Below are positions 12,372-24,700 of a DNA stretch of 64,000 bases, piece by piece (position 1 is the stretch's first letter; every line of letters starts with the position of its first letter). A program made the translations under genes and the position numbers. The DNA is from Phytoseiulus persimilis (taxonomy: Eukaryota > Arthropoda > Arachnida > Mesostigmata > Phytoseiidae), in NCBI GenBank assembly GCA_037576195.1, contig CM075104.1, forward strand, positions 21,716,211-21,780,210, written 5' to 3'. The notes beneath the pieces were generated by a model that was not told the DNA's origin, did not search any database, and worked only from the letters and a program-made list of their open reading frames with translations.

Positions 12372-15183
12372 CCATCCATGTTCGTGAAAGCGTTTCCTTT
12401 CCTACTTTCATGTGTGTACCAAAGTTGTTTTACCGATGTTTCCATGTTCCACGTGTGTCGATGTTGTTTGACCAGAATTTCCCCAGCCCATGCTTGTATC
12501 AGCGTTGTTCCAATCACGTTGCTCTCGCGCATACTTGCTCTAACCATATTCGTATCAATGTTTTCTGCTGCCATGTGTGTGCCAAAGTTCTTCTACCAAT
12601 GTTTCCATGTTCCACGTGTGTCAATGCTGTTTGGCTAGAGCTTGCCCAGCCCATGCTTGTATCAGCGTTATTCCAATTATGTTGCTCTCGCCCATATTCG
12701 TTCTAACTATGTTCGTATGACCGTTTCCTATGTCCATATGTGTGCCGAAGTTGTTTTACCAATGTTTCCATGTTCCACGTGGGTCAATGTTGTTCGACTG
12801 GAGCTTCCCCAGCCCATATTTGTATCAGCGTTGTTTCAATAATGTTGCTCTCGCGCATACTTGTTCTCACCATATTCGTATCAATGTTTTCTGCTGCCAT
12901 GTGTGTGCCAAAGTTGTTCTACCAATGTTTCCATGTTCCACGTGTGTCAATGTTGTTCGACTGGAGCTTCCCCAGCCCATATTTGTATCAGCGTTATTCC
13001 AATTTTGTTGCTCTCGCCCATATTCGTCCTAACTATGTTCGTATGAACGTTTTCTATGTCCATGTGTGTGCCGAAGTTGTTTTATCAATGGTTCCATGTT
13101 GCACGTCTGTCGATTTTGTTTGACTAGAGTTTCCCCAGCCCATGCTTGTATCAGCGTTGTTTCAATAATGTTGCTCTCGCGCATACTTGTTCTCACCATA
13201 TTCGTATCAATGTTTTCTGCTGCCATGTGTGTGCCAAAGTTGTTTTACCAATGTTTCAATGTTCCACGTGTGTCAATGTTGTTCGACTGGAGCTTCCCCA
13301 GCCCATATTTGTATCAGCGTTATTCCAATTATGTTGCTCTCGCCCATATTCGTTCTAACCATGTTCGTAGCAACGTTTTCCATGTCCATGTGTGTGCCGA
13401 AGTTGTTTTATCAATGGTTCCATGTTGCACGTCTGTCGATTTTGTTTGACTAGAGTTTCCCCAGCCCATGCTTGTATCAGCGTTGTTTCAATAATGTTGC
13501 TCTCGCGCATACTTGTTCTCACCATATTCGTATCAATGTTTTCTGCTGCCATGTGTGTGCCAAAGTTGTTTTACCAATGTTTCAATGTTCCACGTGTGTC
13601 AATGTTGTTCGACTGGAGCTTCCCCAGCCCATATTTGTATCAGCGTTATTCCAATTATGTTGCTCTCGCCCATATTCGTTCTAACTATGTTCGTATGACC
13701 GTTTCCTATGTCCATATGTGTGCCGAAGTTGTTTTACCAATGTTTCCATGTTCCACGTGGGTCAATGTTGTTCGACTGGAGCTTCCCCAGCCCATATTTG
13801 TATCAGCGTTGTTCCAATTTTGTTGCTCTCGCCCATATTCGTTCTAACCATGTTCGTATGAACGTTTTCTATGTCCATGTGTGTGCCGAAGTTGTTTTAC
13901 CAATGTTTCCATGTTCCACGTGTGTCAATGTTGTTCGACTGGAGCTTCCCCAGCCCATATTTGTACCAGCGTTGTTCCAATTTTGTTGCTCTCGCCCATA
14001 TTCGTTCTAACCATGTTCGTATGAACGTTTTCTATGTCCATGTGTGTGCCGAAGTTGTTTTACCAATGGTTCCATGTTCCACGTGTGTCGATGTTGTTTG
14101 ACTAGAGTTTCCCCAGCCAATGCTTGTATCAGCGTTGTTTCAATAATGTTGCTTTCGCGCATACTTGTTCTTACCATATTCGTATCAATGTTTTCTGCTG
14201 CCATGTGTGTGCCAAAGTTGTTTTACGAATGTTTCCATATTCCACGTGTGCCAATGTTGTTTAACTGGAGCTTCCCCAGCCCATATTTGTATCAGCGTTA
14301 TTCCAATTATGTTGCTCTCGCGCATACTTGTTCCAACCATGTTCGTATGAACGTTTTCTATGTCCATGTGTGTGCCGAAGTTGTTTTACCGATGTTTCCA
14401 TGTTCCACGTGTGTCAATGTTGTTCGACTGGAGCTTCCCCAGCCCATCTTTGTACCAGCGTTGTTCCAATTTTGTTGCTCTCGCCCATATTCGTTCTAAC
14501 CATGTTCGTATGAACGTTTCCTATGTCCATGTGTGTGCCGAAGTTGTTTTACCAATGGTTCCATGTTCCACGTGTGTCGATGTTGTTTGACTAGAGTTTC
14601 CCCAGCCCACGCTTGTATCAGCGTTGTTTCAATAATGTTGCTTTCGCGCATACTTGTTCTTACCATATTCGTATCAATGTTTTCTGCTGCCTTGTGTGTG
14701 CCAAAGTTGTTTTACCAATGTTTCCATGTTCCACGTGTGTCAATGTTGTTCGACTGGAGCTTCCCCAGCCCATATTTGTATCAGCGTTATTCCAATTTTG
14801 TTGCTCTCGCCCATATTCGTCCTAACTATGTTCGTATGAACGTTTTCTATGTCCATGTGTGTGCCGAAGTTGTTTTCCCAATGTTTCCATGTTCCACGTG
14901 TGTCAATGTTGTTTGACTGCAGCTTCCCCAGCCCACATTTGTATCAGCGTTGTTCCAATTTTGTTGCTCTCGCCCATACTCGTTCTAACCATGTTCGTAT
15001 GAACGTTTTCTATGTCCATGTGTGTGCCGAAGTTGTTTTACCAATGTTTCCATGTTCCACGTGTGTCAATGCTGTTTGACTGGAGTTTCCCCAGCCCATG
15101 CTTGTATCACCGTTGTTTCAATCATGTTGCTCTCGCGCATACTTTTTCTTACCATATTCGTATCAATGTTTTCTACTTCCATG
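12372..15183. repeat. Higher-order tandem array: 163-bp unit made of four 41-bp monomers
   Basis: A leading partial unit (12372-12411) is followed by about 17 copies of a 163-bp unit; the anchor TGTGTGCCAAAGTTGTTTTA recurs near 12412, 12575, 12739, 12902, 13065, 13391 and onward to 15021. Each unit splits into four related monomers of 40-41 bp, starting near TGTGTGCC, TGTGTCAATG, TGTATCAGCG and CGTTCTAACC. The fourth monomer exists in two forms, one with ATATTCGTATCAATG and one with ATGTTCGTATGAACG. They alternate in the left part, giving a 326-bp third-level unit: 13066-13391 and 13392-13717 are nearly identical. Open frames of 60-150 codons occur in every frame because the unit lacks stops; they are not genes. 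Confidence 0.93.
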
Positions 15184-18062
15184 AGTGTATCAACGTTGTT
15201 CCACCAATCTTTCCGTCTTCCATTTGCGTCAAAGTTCTTCCACTTGAGTTTTCCAGGCCCAGACATGATCAGCATGGTTTTGCTTATGGCGCTCCCACCC
15301 ATATTTGTATCAGCGTTGTTCCGCTCATGTTGCTTCCGCCCATATGTGTTCCAACCTTGATTCACCAATGTTTTCCATGTACTTCTCAAGGGTGTTTCAT
15401 CGATGTTTCTTTCTTCCATGTCTGTATCTACGTTGTTCCATCGATGCTCTCCATACATGCTCGTGTTTGCGTTTCTTCACTGATGTTTCCTTTTCTGTGT
15501 GTGTAGCAACGTTGTTCCTGTCTTTTATCACCCATATTTGTATCGCCGTTTCGCTGCTGGTTGAATAGCGGCTCGTGATCCTGCTCCGCCGGAAACGGGG
15601 AACAGACTGGTCAACGTGAGAGGGCAGGCCGAGCCCCTTGGCCGTTGAAGCCGCGCGCAATTTCATGCACAATCTCCAGTGAAGAAATGGCCTACGAGCG
15701 TGTGAGACTACGCGACAGTACAAGCCACAAGAATCGGCTACGACCACGACGCAGGTAGATCAAACACACTGTTTGTGAACATTATTTTTCCGCCGCAGCC
15801 TGCCAGTGTTGAACATCCAAATTCACGCGCGGCTCGCCGACGCTACTTTTCCTCGAGTCTGCCGCATGTTCCATGTGCCTGACCGCTCTCTGTGCCGGCC
15901 CGGATGGGTCACCACAAGTCGGCAAAACAGAGGTCCGGTCGCCAAACAGACTACAACCGCTACGCCCATGTATCAGCCATGTTCTACTGATGTTTCTTCT
16001 TCCATGCGTGTGCACGTTGCTTCACCGAGATTGTGAAGTTCCACGTGCGAATTCACGGTGTTCCTCTCTAGTTTCCTTGACCCACATTCTTATCAGCGTT
16101 GTTCCACTTTTGCTGAATTCGCCCATATAAAAGTTTATTCACCAGTGTCTCCTCCTTCGGTGTGTGTATCAAAGTCGTTTCACTGATGTTCCCTCTTCCT
16201 TCCAGCGTGTCCACAAGTTGTTTTGTCAATGTTACCGTCTTCCACGAGCTTGTCCACGTTGTTTCACCTATATATGTGGATCCATTTCGCAGAACCGAAT
16301 GCAGCGACGGTTCTTGAGATCGAGGAAAAAGCCACCGAGTGAGCTAGAAACTCACACCTTTCCATAATCGCATCGTCGTTGTCTCTATAATGTTCCTTCC
16401 GCCAATGATCGTATCAACCTCGTTTTAACAATGTTTCCTGCCTCAATGTGGGTATCAAAGATGTTTCACCAACGTTTTCTTCCATGAGTGTCCACCTATG
16501 TTCCTTCACTTATGATCGCATCGGCGTTGTTTCGCTTATGTTTCCTCCGCCCATCTTCGTATCGACCTTGTTTTGCCAATGTTCCCTTCTCCCATGTGGG
16601 TATCAAGGTCGTCCCATCGACTTCCCATCCTTTTCATGTTTGCTCCAGCGTTGTTCAACTTGTACTTCATTCGCCGTCATGTGTGTCAGCCATGTTTTAC
16701 CAATATTTCTTCCTCCCATGTCTGTCTCGACGTTGTTCAACCACTGTTGCCGTCCTCCACGTGTTTATGAATGTCGTTTCACCAATCTTCCCGTCTTCAA
16801 TAGATATATCAACGTTGTTTCACTCGTGTTACTACCATTCTTCTCGAATTTTTGTATTAGCGTTGTATCACTGATGTTTCTCCTGCCCATGTTCGTGTCA
16901 ACCTTGTTTTGCCAATGTTCATTTCTTCCATGTTGGTATGAACGTTGCTTCATCGATTCCCCATCCACTCATGTTCGTATCAATGTTGTTGTTGTATCAT
17001 ATGTGTGTCAACCAAGTTTTACCAACGTTTCCTCCTTCCATATCTGTCTCAACGTTGTTTCACCGCTGTTGCCGTCCTCCATGTGCGTATGAATGTTGTT
17101 TCATCAATGTTCCCGTCTTCTACAGGTGTATCAACGCTGTTCCACTTGTGTAAAGTGCATCCTATCTTTGTCTTGGCGTTGTGACACTGATGTTAGTTCT
17201 GCCCATTTTCGTATCAACCTTGATTCATCTATGTTTCGTTCCCGCATGTCTCCCTGAACGTTGTTTCACTTATTAGTCTTCAGCGAACGTCTGCATCAAG
17301 CTTGTTGTGAAAGCTTGTGTGTATCACCGTTATTTCACTCATATTTCCCCCGTCCATGTTTGTATCAACGTTGTTCCACCAACGTCTCCTCTATATATGT
17401 CATTGTCAATGAGTAATAGTATATCTCATGTTACTTTAACCCATGTCCGTATGAACCGTAATTAACCCATGTTAGCTTTACCCATGTTCGTCCGAACGTT
17501 TTTCCCAGTCATGTTCGTTTTGAAGCTGTCTTGTTCCTGTTCGCTTCGTCCATGTTCACATCACCGCTATTACACTCATGTTTATTTCCTCCATGTTTGT
17601 TCCGACTCTGTTTGAGCGATGTTTCCTCCTGTCAGTGTTCGCTCACTTGTGCTTCGTTCGCCCATATCCGTATCAGCGTGGTTTCACGCATGGCTCCGTC
17701 GCCCACGTTTGTGTTGACCTCGTTTTTTAATGTCTCTTCATACAATGTGTTTATCGACGTGTTCCTTCCGAGCATGTGCGTGTGAACGGTGCTTCAGGGT
17801 TCGCTCCAACGATCCCTGGATCAAGATTGTTCCTCTCATGTTTCCTGCACCCGAGATTGTACCAGCGTTGCTCCGTTCATGTTTCCCGCAGCCGTGATTG
17901 TATCAGCGTTGTCTCATGCTTTCTCAACCACGCTTGTATTAATTGTGCTTCACTAATGTTTCCTCTGTCCAAGTTTGGGAGGAACTCGTTCAAGCCATGA
18001 TTATATCTAAATCGTTTCACTCATGTTTCCTCCACCCATGTTTGTACGAACGTTTTCCCCCT
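15184..18062. repeat. Degenerate flank of the 41-bp monomer array
   Basis: The same roughly 41-bp monomers continue (about TGTATCAACGTTGTTTCACC, then ATGTTTCCTCCTCCCATGTT), but the 163-bp order is lost and monomers diverge steadily to about 18060. Two non-repeat stretches interrupt it, at about 15567-15965 and 16290-16370. A homogenised core beside a diverged monomeric edge is the pattern expected when unequal exchange homogenises only part of an array. The 214-codon frame at 16448-17092 is monomer translation, not a gene. Confidence 0.85.
15567..15965. other. Non-repeat insertion splitting the tandem array
   Basis: About 400 bp of GC-richer sequence without the monomer interrupts the array, which resumes at GCCCATGTATCAGCC. 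I could not find terminal inverted repeats, a poly-A tail or a target duplication, so the origin is unknown. It may be a decayed mobile element or a patch captured when the array expanded around it. Confidence 0.5.
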
Positions 18063-18257
18063 CGAGGTCGTTCGGAAAGGGTGGAAGTTAGTTCCGGACT
18101 CTAGGAGCGTGGCTTCTCGGGAATTGATGGTGTGCTCAGTCACGAGGTTGAGTAGATCAATGCCAACAAAGGGAGGTCCATTATGATCGGACGCTTGAGC
18201 CCGGAACGCCACCGACAATGTTTTGTACAGAGGACGTCAAGGTTTTCCGACATTAAC

Positions 18258-18443
18258 ACCCCAGGGTGCGAAGGGATGCCGATTGGGGCCGAAGTGTATC
18301 ATCAGACCAGGGCGAAATCATCGAGGCGATAAAAACGAGTAAAGACATCTTTGGACCTCATTCGACACCCATGGCACCCCTCGGTACCCCGTGGCAACCA
18401 ACGACACCCTGGGGCGCCGTGGAACACAGTTTGACGACCCCTG
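18258..18443. mobile_element. Possible hAT-like element end, fragment
   Basis: The right edge, read on the minus strand, starts CAGGGGTCGTCAAACTGTG, which resembles termini of the large CAGGGGT-type group of hAT elements. Inside are repeated CACCCC/GGGGTG blocks. The left edge has only a weak subterminal inverted match (ACACCCCAGGGTG) and no target duplication was found, so the copy is truncated or misidentified. Confidence 0.35.
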
Positions 18444-19872
18444 GTCTAGTGGCTTGATCCGTTCATTTTACTTTGCTATTGAGTTCGCTCCCTGCGACTG
18501 TTTCTGCGATCTGATGAGTCTGAATGGATAGTGGATTGTGAGTCTGTCTGTGTGCCTAGGGTTTATCCATCTCAAAGAAAGTGTGTTTTCTGTGTATTTA
18601 TTTTTCCGTCCGGTAGTGTGATCTTTCCGACGCTCTCGTGATGGGCGTGATGAACAGGGAACAGCATGTATTTTCTTCCGTGTAGGTCAGGGCGTGCGCG
18701 TCTGGAGTCCGTGCGTGTATCATAGGCAGTAGCCGTTGTGTGCCCTGGGATATCTTTCATTCTACGTATTGGACCTCTGATGTGACTCAGGAATGAATTG
18801 TGGGTCTGTTCGTGCTGTAATTCTAGATTCTCTCCGATTTCTGGAGCGAGCGCCTGCGTGTGGCCCTGAGCAGACTGGGTTCTCGGCTCTGATTCGCTCG
18901 AGGTAAATGCCCACTGGAGGGGCAACTCGGATGTCAAAAGATTCATTCGGCTTGCAGGTCAGGTTCCCCCGTCTGTATGGTAAATTCATTTGTATTCAAA
19001 TTCTCGAAGCTGAATTTCCATCCTCATTGAAGATGTCTGCGGAAAGAACCCCGGACATCCACCATGAATTCTCCATATTCCGTGTGCAAGTGAGCGAGAC
19101 AGCCTCAGGAGCCTATAAAAAGCCAGATCATGCGATCGTGGATGTTTTTGATTGTCCGGTGTGCGCGTTTTACCATGATCCATTGGTGGCGTGCGTAAAC
19201 TGTATCAGCGTATCCAGCTCACGGAAAGTGGCTTTGTCGAAGCAACGTATGGGTTTCTCTCGATGGCGGCATCAATGTGTTCCAAGAACGTGTCCCTCGT
19301 ATGTGTGGCAGTACTCTCTTTCGAATATCAGGGTTCAGCTACCATGCCAGGCTCAGGGAAGCTCGACGCTTCCCCGATCCTGGAACGCGCGAATTTTGCG
19401 AATCCCGAATCTCCAGCTCTGGTTCGGGTCAATATGAATGCCCGGCTTCTGCGCAGAGGTGAAAAACGGTCGCTGACATAATCTCCGGGAGTTGTCGCGA
19501 TTGGTTTGTGAAAGCCTGAGGAGTCCCAGTTTGGTGCCGGAGGTTAATCAGAAAGCTTTCAAAAGGCATGATAGTTATTTGGCTTGATGAGGCTACCTAG
19601 CAGTCAACTGATCATCTGACCACACTAACTTTATTCCGACTCCTGTACAGCCATGCACGCTCCATTCTCTGAAATGACCATTCGATGGTTCTGCTTAAAC
19701 CATCTCCTGAGATTCGTCAACTTCGTGATCCGTGTCGACATTTTTCGCCCCGTGTCGGAACACGAAGGATCATGACGGAGTCTCCATCGATAGATCATCC
19801 GGTTCGGTTGACTATGAAACCCTGCCTTGGTGGGTGACGCAAGAAGCGTTTCTCCCAGCTCGAGTAAGCTCG
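18444..19872. other. No gene recognised
   Basis: The + strand frame at 18907-19437 (176 codons) and the frames overlapping it have no recognisable domain or flanking splice support. I see no repeat structure. Confidence 0.45.
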
Positions 19873-19905
19873 GACTTACCTGGAAAGGAAAGAAATGCGA
19901 TTTAA
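19873..19905 (-). other. Candidate recursive splice site (AG|GT), best example
   Basis: On the minus strand the sequence is ttctttcctttccag|gtaag, with the junction between 19880 and 19879. A strong pyrimidine tract and 3' splice acceptor is joined with no exon between to a consensus 5' donor (GTAAGT). This is the described layout of a ratchet, or zero-length-exon, recursive splice site. Its flanks do not match those of the other sites in the window. Confidence 0.55.
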
Positions 19906-20899
19906 TGAAGGCTGAATGCTGTCCGGCTCATCAATCCTCCCCTGTTTCACGGAGATATTTCCCGCTGGAAATGTGCTCCATTACCTCGATCGTCCGGTTC
20001 GTGTCTCTTCTCGCCGAAACGCTATCATCCGAGAAGGGAATACCCGTCTCGTTATCGATTTCCTCACCCTTTGTACCCCCGACTATCCCGATCTAGTTTA
20101 CGATTACGGTAAGGGCGGAGTGCTATAACTCTGTACAATCGAACGACTCTTTGTGCGAGCTGTTATAATCCGATCCGCAGTGACAGACGTATCTGATCTT
20201 TAACCGAAAGTTGAGCGATCGCCGTGATTCACTTCCGGGAGTTCGAGAAAGGAATCATTGTTGTAGAGCAACAAAAGTAATAGATCCTGCGTTCGCTCCC
20301 GAACCAGTCCACCTGTTTCATCTCTTCTCTCAGCTTACTCTCCCTGCCCCCTATCCGTTCGAACGTACTGCAAGATCCTTCGGAGCAGTCTGGTCGGGAC
20401 CCGTTCGTGGTACCCGTGGTCTTGACCGGGCCAAGGTTGGTGGGCTGAAGATTCCAGGAATTATCCTTACCCAGATCTCTATCAAACGGCATCTTCGTCA
20501 TCGGAGTGCCATTCAGATTGGGACGCATTCCACGTCATCTGACATACCCTGTGGATGGATCATGAGGGCTCGATCAGCCCAGGATAAGTGGCTTCATCTT
20601 GAGGTCCTCTCACGCGTGAGTGAGCTCGCAGCCGTGTTGAGAAACTTCGATAAAGCAGTGTGTGCAGCATGGGGTTCATAGCTGCTTACGCGCGATAGGA
20701 GGGCTAAAATATGTCGTGGCTTCGACTCCCAATATTTATCGACCTTTTCGGATGTTCCTGGAATTATCATCAACCGTGCGATCCAAGCTCTCCGGATGCA
20801 ATCTTCCCTCGTGAGACGAATTCCACGAGAGGACGAGCCCACAGTTGACGGACCGAATGAACGGACTATACGTGCGGCAAACTAGACGAGTAACCCGCG
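19906..20899. other. No gene recognised
   Basis: A 156-codon + strand frame (20211-20681) and opposite-strand shadows are present, but no family is recognised and no repeat is visible. Confidence 0.4.
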
Positions 20900-22210
20900 C
20901 TGGGGCCAGAAGAGCGAGCTAGCTTCATCGCATCATGTAAACATGCATCGACACCCTGCAACACGGATGTGTGCATTTGATGGGCAATCGAGAAAGTTCA
21001 GAAGTGGGTTGAACGCTCTCCACCTTCCTCGAAGATGTTCCTTCGAAAACCGAAGGCGTTGTCCAAGAATGACAGCGCGAAAAGCCCATTCGAACTCGGA
21101 CATCCGAGCTTCCCACAACACCAAGGGTCTCTAACGCTATGGGCTGCTGAGACCGTTATCTCCAAACGCGGCAACCTGCGGATCACATCTGGCGCACTGG
21201 TGAGGAGCGTAGATTGCAGCTCTCAGTCGGAGTCCGGCGGCGATGCGGAGTGTGTTTTTGTCCAGCATCGTGCCTATTGACGGGATGGAATGGCATGAAA
21301 CCACTGCCACCAACGTGGCCTGAGAGATCTTCTCTGGAATATCGTTCCACTGGCTTGTAAATCTCACTGATAGGGAATGGATACGGGCACAGATGTGGGC
21401 AGGGGCCTCTGGTGGAGAGAAGCTCGAGGCCAGGACCCTAACCTGAGCGAGGGAGTCAAGGCGAGCGTAGGTGCCTAAATCCGAGATTGAGCGGACGGAT
21501 TGCGAATTCTCTGATATTTTCCAGTGATTTTCAAAGTCTGGGAAGTCAGAACAACGCGCAACCATGAGTAGATCACATTATGGCACAAGAGCAGAGCTTT
21601 GACTGTTCTCTACTCTGTGGAACCGGACTCCCAGGTTGGGAGCTTCGGATGTTTCTACCTGGATCGGTGTTCGATCAGATAAGGAATATCTCGAGGGCAT
21701 AAGCTCCAACATCCAAGTTTGAAACTGATGTAGGACTTGGTGAACCCAGCGCACCCATGGATCATAGTGTACTCGAAGAACAGAGCTTTCATTCCCGCTT
21801 TTAGTTCAGAAACGAGAACGAGGGTCAAGAGCTACGAATGTTCTTCCCTAGTTCAGTCATCGGTCGGAAAATGGAGCCACCTCAACTTCATGGTTTGAAC
21901 ATCCGAGCTTGGAACTGGAGATCACAGGAAATACAGTCTCCAAACTGCGGAGCGCTTTGAGGAGTTCGGCGCTGAGACTTCCAGAAAACTCGGCCAACGC
22001 CCCGGTGGGTTTGGCATGATCTACATCACTTGAAGCTCGCATGTTGAAGGCAGACCAGATATACACCCTCGGAGCATTTTTCGCCCGAAGGTGGGATGGA
22101 TCTCGTTTCTTGACCGATGACCGACTCAGGTAACCATCGTTAGATCCCGACCTAGGAATCCGAACGAGAAAAACAGGATAAACAATCGAACCTCTGTTCG
22201 TACGCCACAA
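20900..22210 (-). pseudogene. LINE retrotransposon, reverse-transcriptase 3' region, decayed
   Basis: The minus-strand frame 21565-21137 contains the motif LDKNTLRIAAGLRLRAA followed by a Cys/His pattern (APHQCARC) and FGDNGLSS. This matches the C-terminal part, downstream of the reverse-transcriptase domain, of a group of non-LTR retrotransposons, where the typical form is (L/F)RIAxGLRLG...C.PH.C.CG...D..G.HGLSC. The second conserved Cys of HGLSC is replaced, and the frame shifts after about 21140. Upstream on the same strand (22210-21857) the peptide LKALRSLETVFPVISSSKL may be the preceding thumb region of the same copy. Stops and frameshifts make it inactive. It differs from the LINE family at 24 and 52 kb. 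Confidence 0.6.
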
Positions 22211-23739
22211 GATGATCTATCCATGACATCTGGTAGTAATTGATGACAGAAGCGTGTATTCTTATGCGACATGCTTAGAAGTCGTCGGAGCTTCCACTAG
22301 CGTCGGCTGCTCGATAGGATTACTCCGAGTCTTGGGAGAAATTCTATATTCGAATGCGCTCCTCCAAACACAGCAAAAGCTCTCCTTTTTCTTCTGTCCG
22401 TCGTCTCCAGTGGCCGGAAATCATCCGTGACACCTTTCAACGATGAATTAGCTTGTTTGAGCATGAAATTGCGATGGAATTCGCAAACCGACTCACGTTA
22501 TTTCCGCAACCGGAACTTCTCTCGCTCTTTTCCCAATGGTAGTCCTGTGGTCACCAAGCCCACTCTTTCGATGTCGGGGACGAATCGCAGATCAGAGGTG
22601 GAAAGGAGTATCTATAGTCAATCCCATCCCTCTCTCGATGTGGGTTATCTTGACGATTTCAGGTAACTTTTCGCTACAATATCTATCCTCCACCATTTGT
22701 TTCCGTCTTGACTTGAACCAAATCATTGTCGATCGCATCGTGCCAGTTGCTGTTCGCCCCAAAGGTTGGAGGGAGTGCACGACTGTTATATGATCGCTAA
22801 ATGGACCGGGATTCTCCCGGACAAGCCTGACGCGCGAGAACGGGTTTCTGTTCCAGCCGAACCAACTGCATGAAACTGTGTGAAGTTTGCGTCGGTCCAT
22901 CGTTTCTCGGTGTCTCATTTGTGCGGGGTTCCCTTTTCCCCGGTCGCGAGTGTTCGGCCAGCATGGGACACTATTTCACATGAGCCACTTCGTCCAGGCT
23001 CCCTGCCTTTGGTTCCCATCTACTTTCCCCTTCTTCCGAGCCAAATGTCTACAGAACTTCGCGTGTGTGCTACCCTGAATGTTTTTCCCTGAGACGGCGG
23101 ATCCCTCAGCCTGTTCGTAACATGCGGGCTGATTGCACAAAAACTGCGCGGCATTGCGAAAAGAAACAAATCAAAGCTTACAGTCCTCAATTTTTCCTTA
23201 TGTTCACATTTCCAATTCTTCTGAAGACATTCTGTGCGTATCGCTGCCATCTCATGTCCTGGGCAGCTTTCTCTCTTTACTCGCCTCCGCAGTCCTCATT
23301 TCGGGACTTGCAACGGGTACCGCGACGAGAGCCTGTTCAAAAACTTCACGACACACACCTCTTCGATGAGGCGGTGTCTGCCGTTTCAACCGGGTTCAAC
23401 TCGATTCTCTCCGGCTCTTCGTGGAATGTCAAAAACTGCTCTTCGGGCTAGAAAGATGCCAAGAGCCCTGAGGCTCTCCGAGATTCCCCGTGGATCGGTT
23501 TCCCAGAATCTTTCTGTGACGCTCATGTCCCAGGGAGAACATCCGAGACGACGCAGTGGAATCTTGGTACAACGAGCCTCGCGGGAATGTAGGAACGAGT
23601 TGGAAATAATGGGGATTTGTAGCGAGGAGCACTTCCCGTCTTGTCATTCCCAGCCAGTATTTTGCTCGTTTGAGAGCATTGTCCGACGGACCATCTCGGC
23701 TCTTGACGGCGCCGTGTAGCTCAAACCCCCCAACCTCAC
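22211..23739. other. No gene recognised
   Basis: Only short overlapping frames are present. The + strand AG|GT at about 22661 has a weak pyrimidine tract and was not called. Confidence 0.4.
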
Positions 23740-24700
23740 TGATCGCAGGAAGGGCGAGTCGAGTTCGTGCTCCGCAATACCCAGAAGGTCAGCGGAAGCT
23801 CCTTCAACTGCCTCTTATACATGCTTATCAAGCTTATACTTTCATCCGAGAGAAGGACGGGGTATCCGAGTTCCTCGAGCAGCTTATGAGCGAAACGATG
23901 ATCTCTGTTCTACTCATATCTTCCCGCGCAAGAGGTGCAAGAAGATGGGCTCTTGAGACACTCCACTTAACCGTATCAGTGGAGTTCATCGAGGTTGGAA
24001 GAGGTTGGAGCTCGTTCGATGTCCGAGAAACCACGAGCAGATCGATCTTTCTCGAAAGGATACAATCGATAGAGCCGACGAGATGGCCTGATGTTGTTCA
24101 CACGGTTACCGAGATAACGAATACCACGGTCAGAGCAACAGAGAGACTCAAGAAATCTAGATTGCAGTATGACCTGGAAAACCTCGGGTTGACGAAATAT
24201 GGATCGACTTCAGCGGTAGGGAACTCCTTCAGCACAGAACTCAAAACGATGCTTCAGAATGAACTTTATCGTACATAGGGACACAACATCAAAGCTGAGG
24301 CTAAACTGTGCTTGTATAGAGAACTCAAAGAGACGAGTGGTCTCCAATTGGGTTTGTTCGCTGATTTGCGGAGCGGTTGGCTCACAGCGTCAGCAAGAGC
24401 GAAGATTTTCAACGCCAAGATCAAGGAAACCTTCGGGTTGAGCTGACACATATGCGAAGGCCTGAAACCGAGAACCACGTCTTTCTGGAGTGCGAGGAAG
24501 GAAGGTATCCCCCGCGATAATCAACCTCAACCCCGACTCCACACCGGAGGACATTCGACCCTACAACGCCAGGAAAACCGACACGAAGGATCAGTGGATG
24601 CAATATAGTTCACCCCTGGAACGGAAAGGATCATGGCTGCATTTGGAAGATCCAGAAAAATCAATCCATCATTCAACTCTGAAGGTTCGCAATGCTGGTG
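23740..24700 (+). pseudogene. LINE retrotransposon 3' fragment (family A, copy 1)
   Basis: A + strand frame ending at 24278 holds TRWPDVVHTVTEITNTT and RLKKSRLQYDLENLGLTKYG. After frameshifts, PETENHVFLECEEGRY follows at about 24450, the zinc-knuckle-like motif (E.xxHVxxEC) found near the C-terminus of many LINE reverse transcriptases. The stretch from about 24085 aligns by eye with copy 2 at 52.5-53.0 kb in both the coding part and the segment after it (GTTCACCCCTGGAACGGAAA against ACTCACCCCTGAAATGGAAG). The first 60 bp (from 23745) resemble 25891-25935, so 5' parts of the same or a related element may be joined here. Broken by frameshifts. Confidence 0.6.

Noticed and set aside
12412..15183. 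A CRISPR array
   Set aside because: The repeats are contiguous and diverged with no unique spacers between identical repeats, and the context is a eukaryotic genome.
12176..17184. Many open frames of 60-214 codons, in all + frames and on the minus strand
   Set aside because: They are translations of the 41/163-bp tandem array. The unit is not a multiple of three, so the same sequence appears in successive frames. No start context, signal or domain supports coding.
20211..20681. LINE coding remnant
   Set aside because: No motif supports it; only its neighbourhood suggested it.
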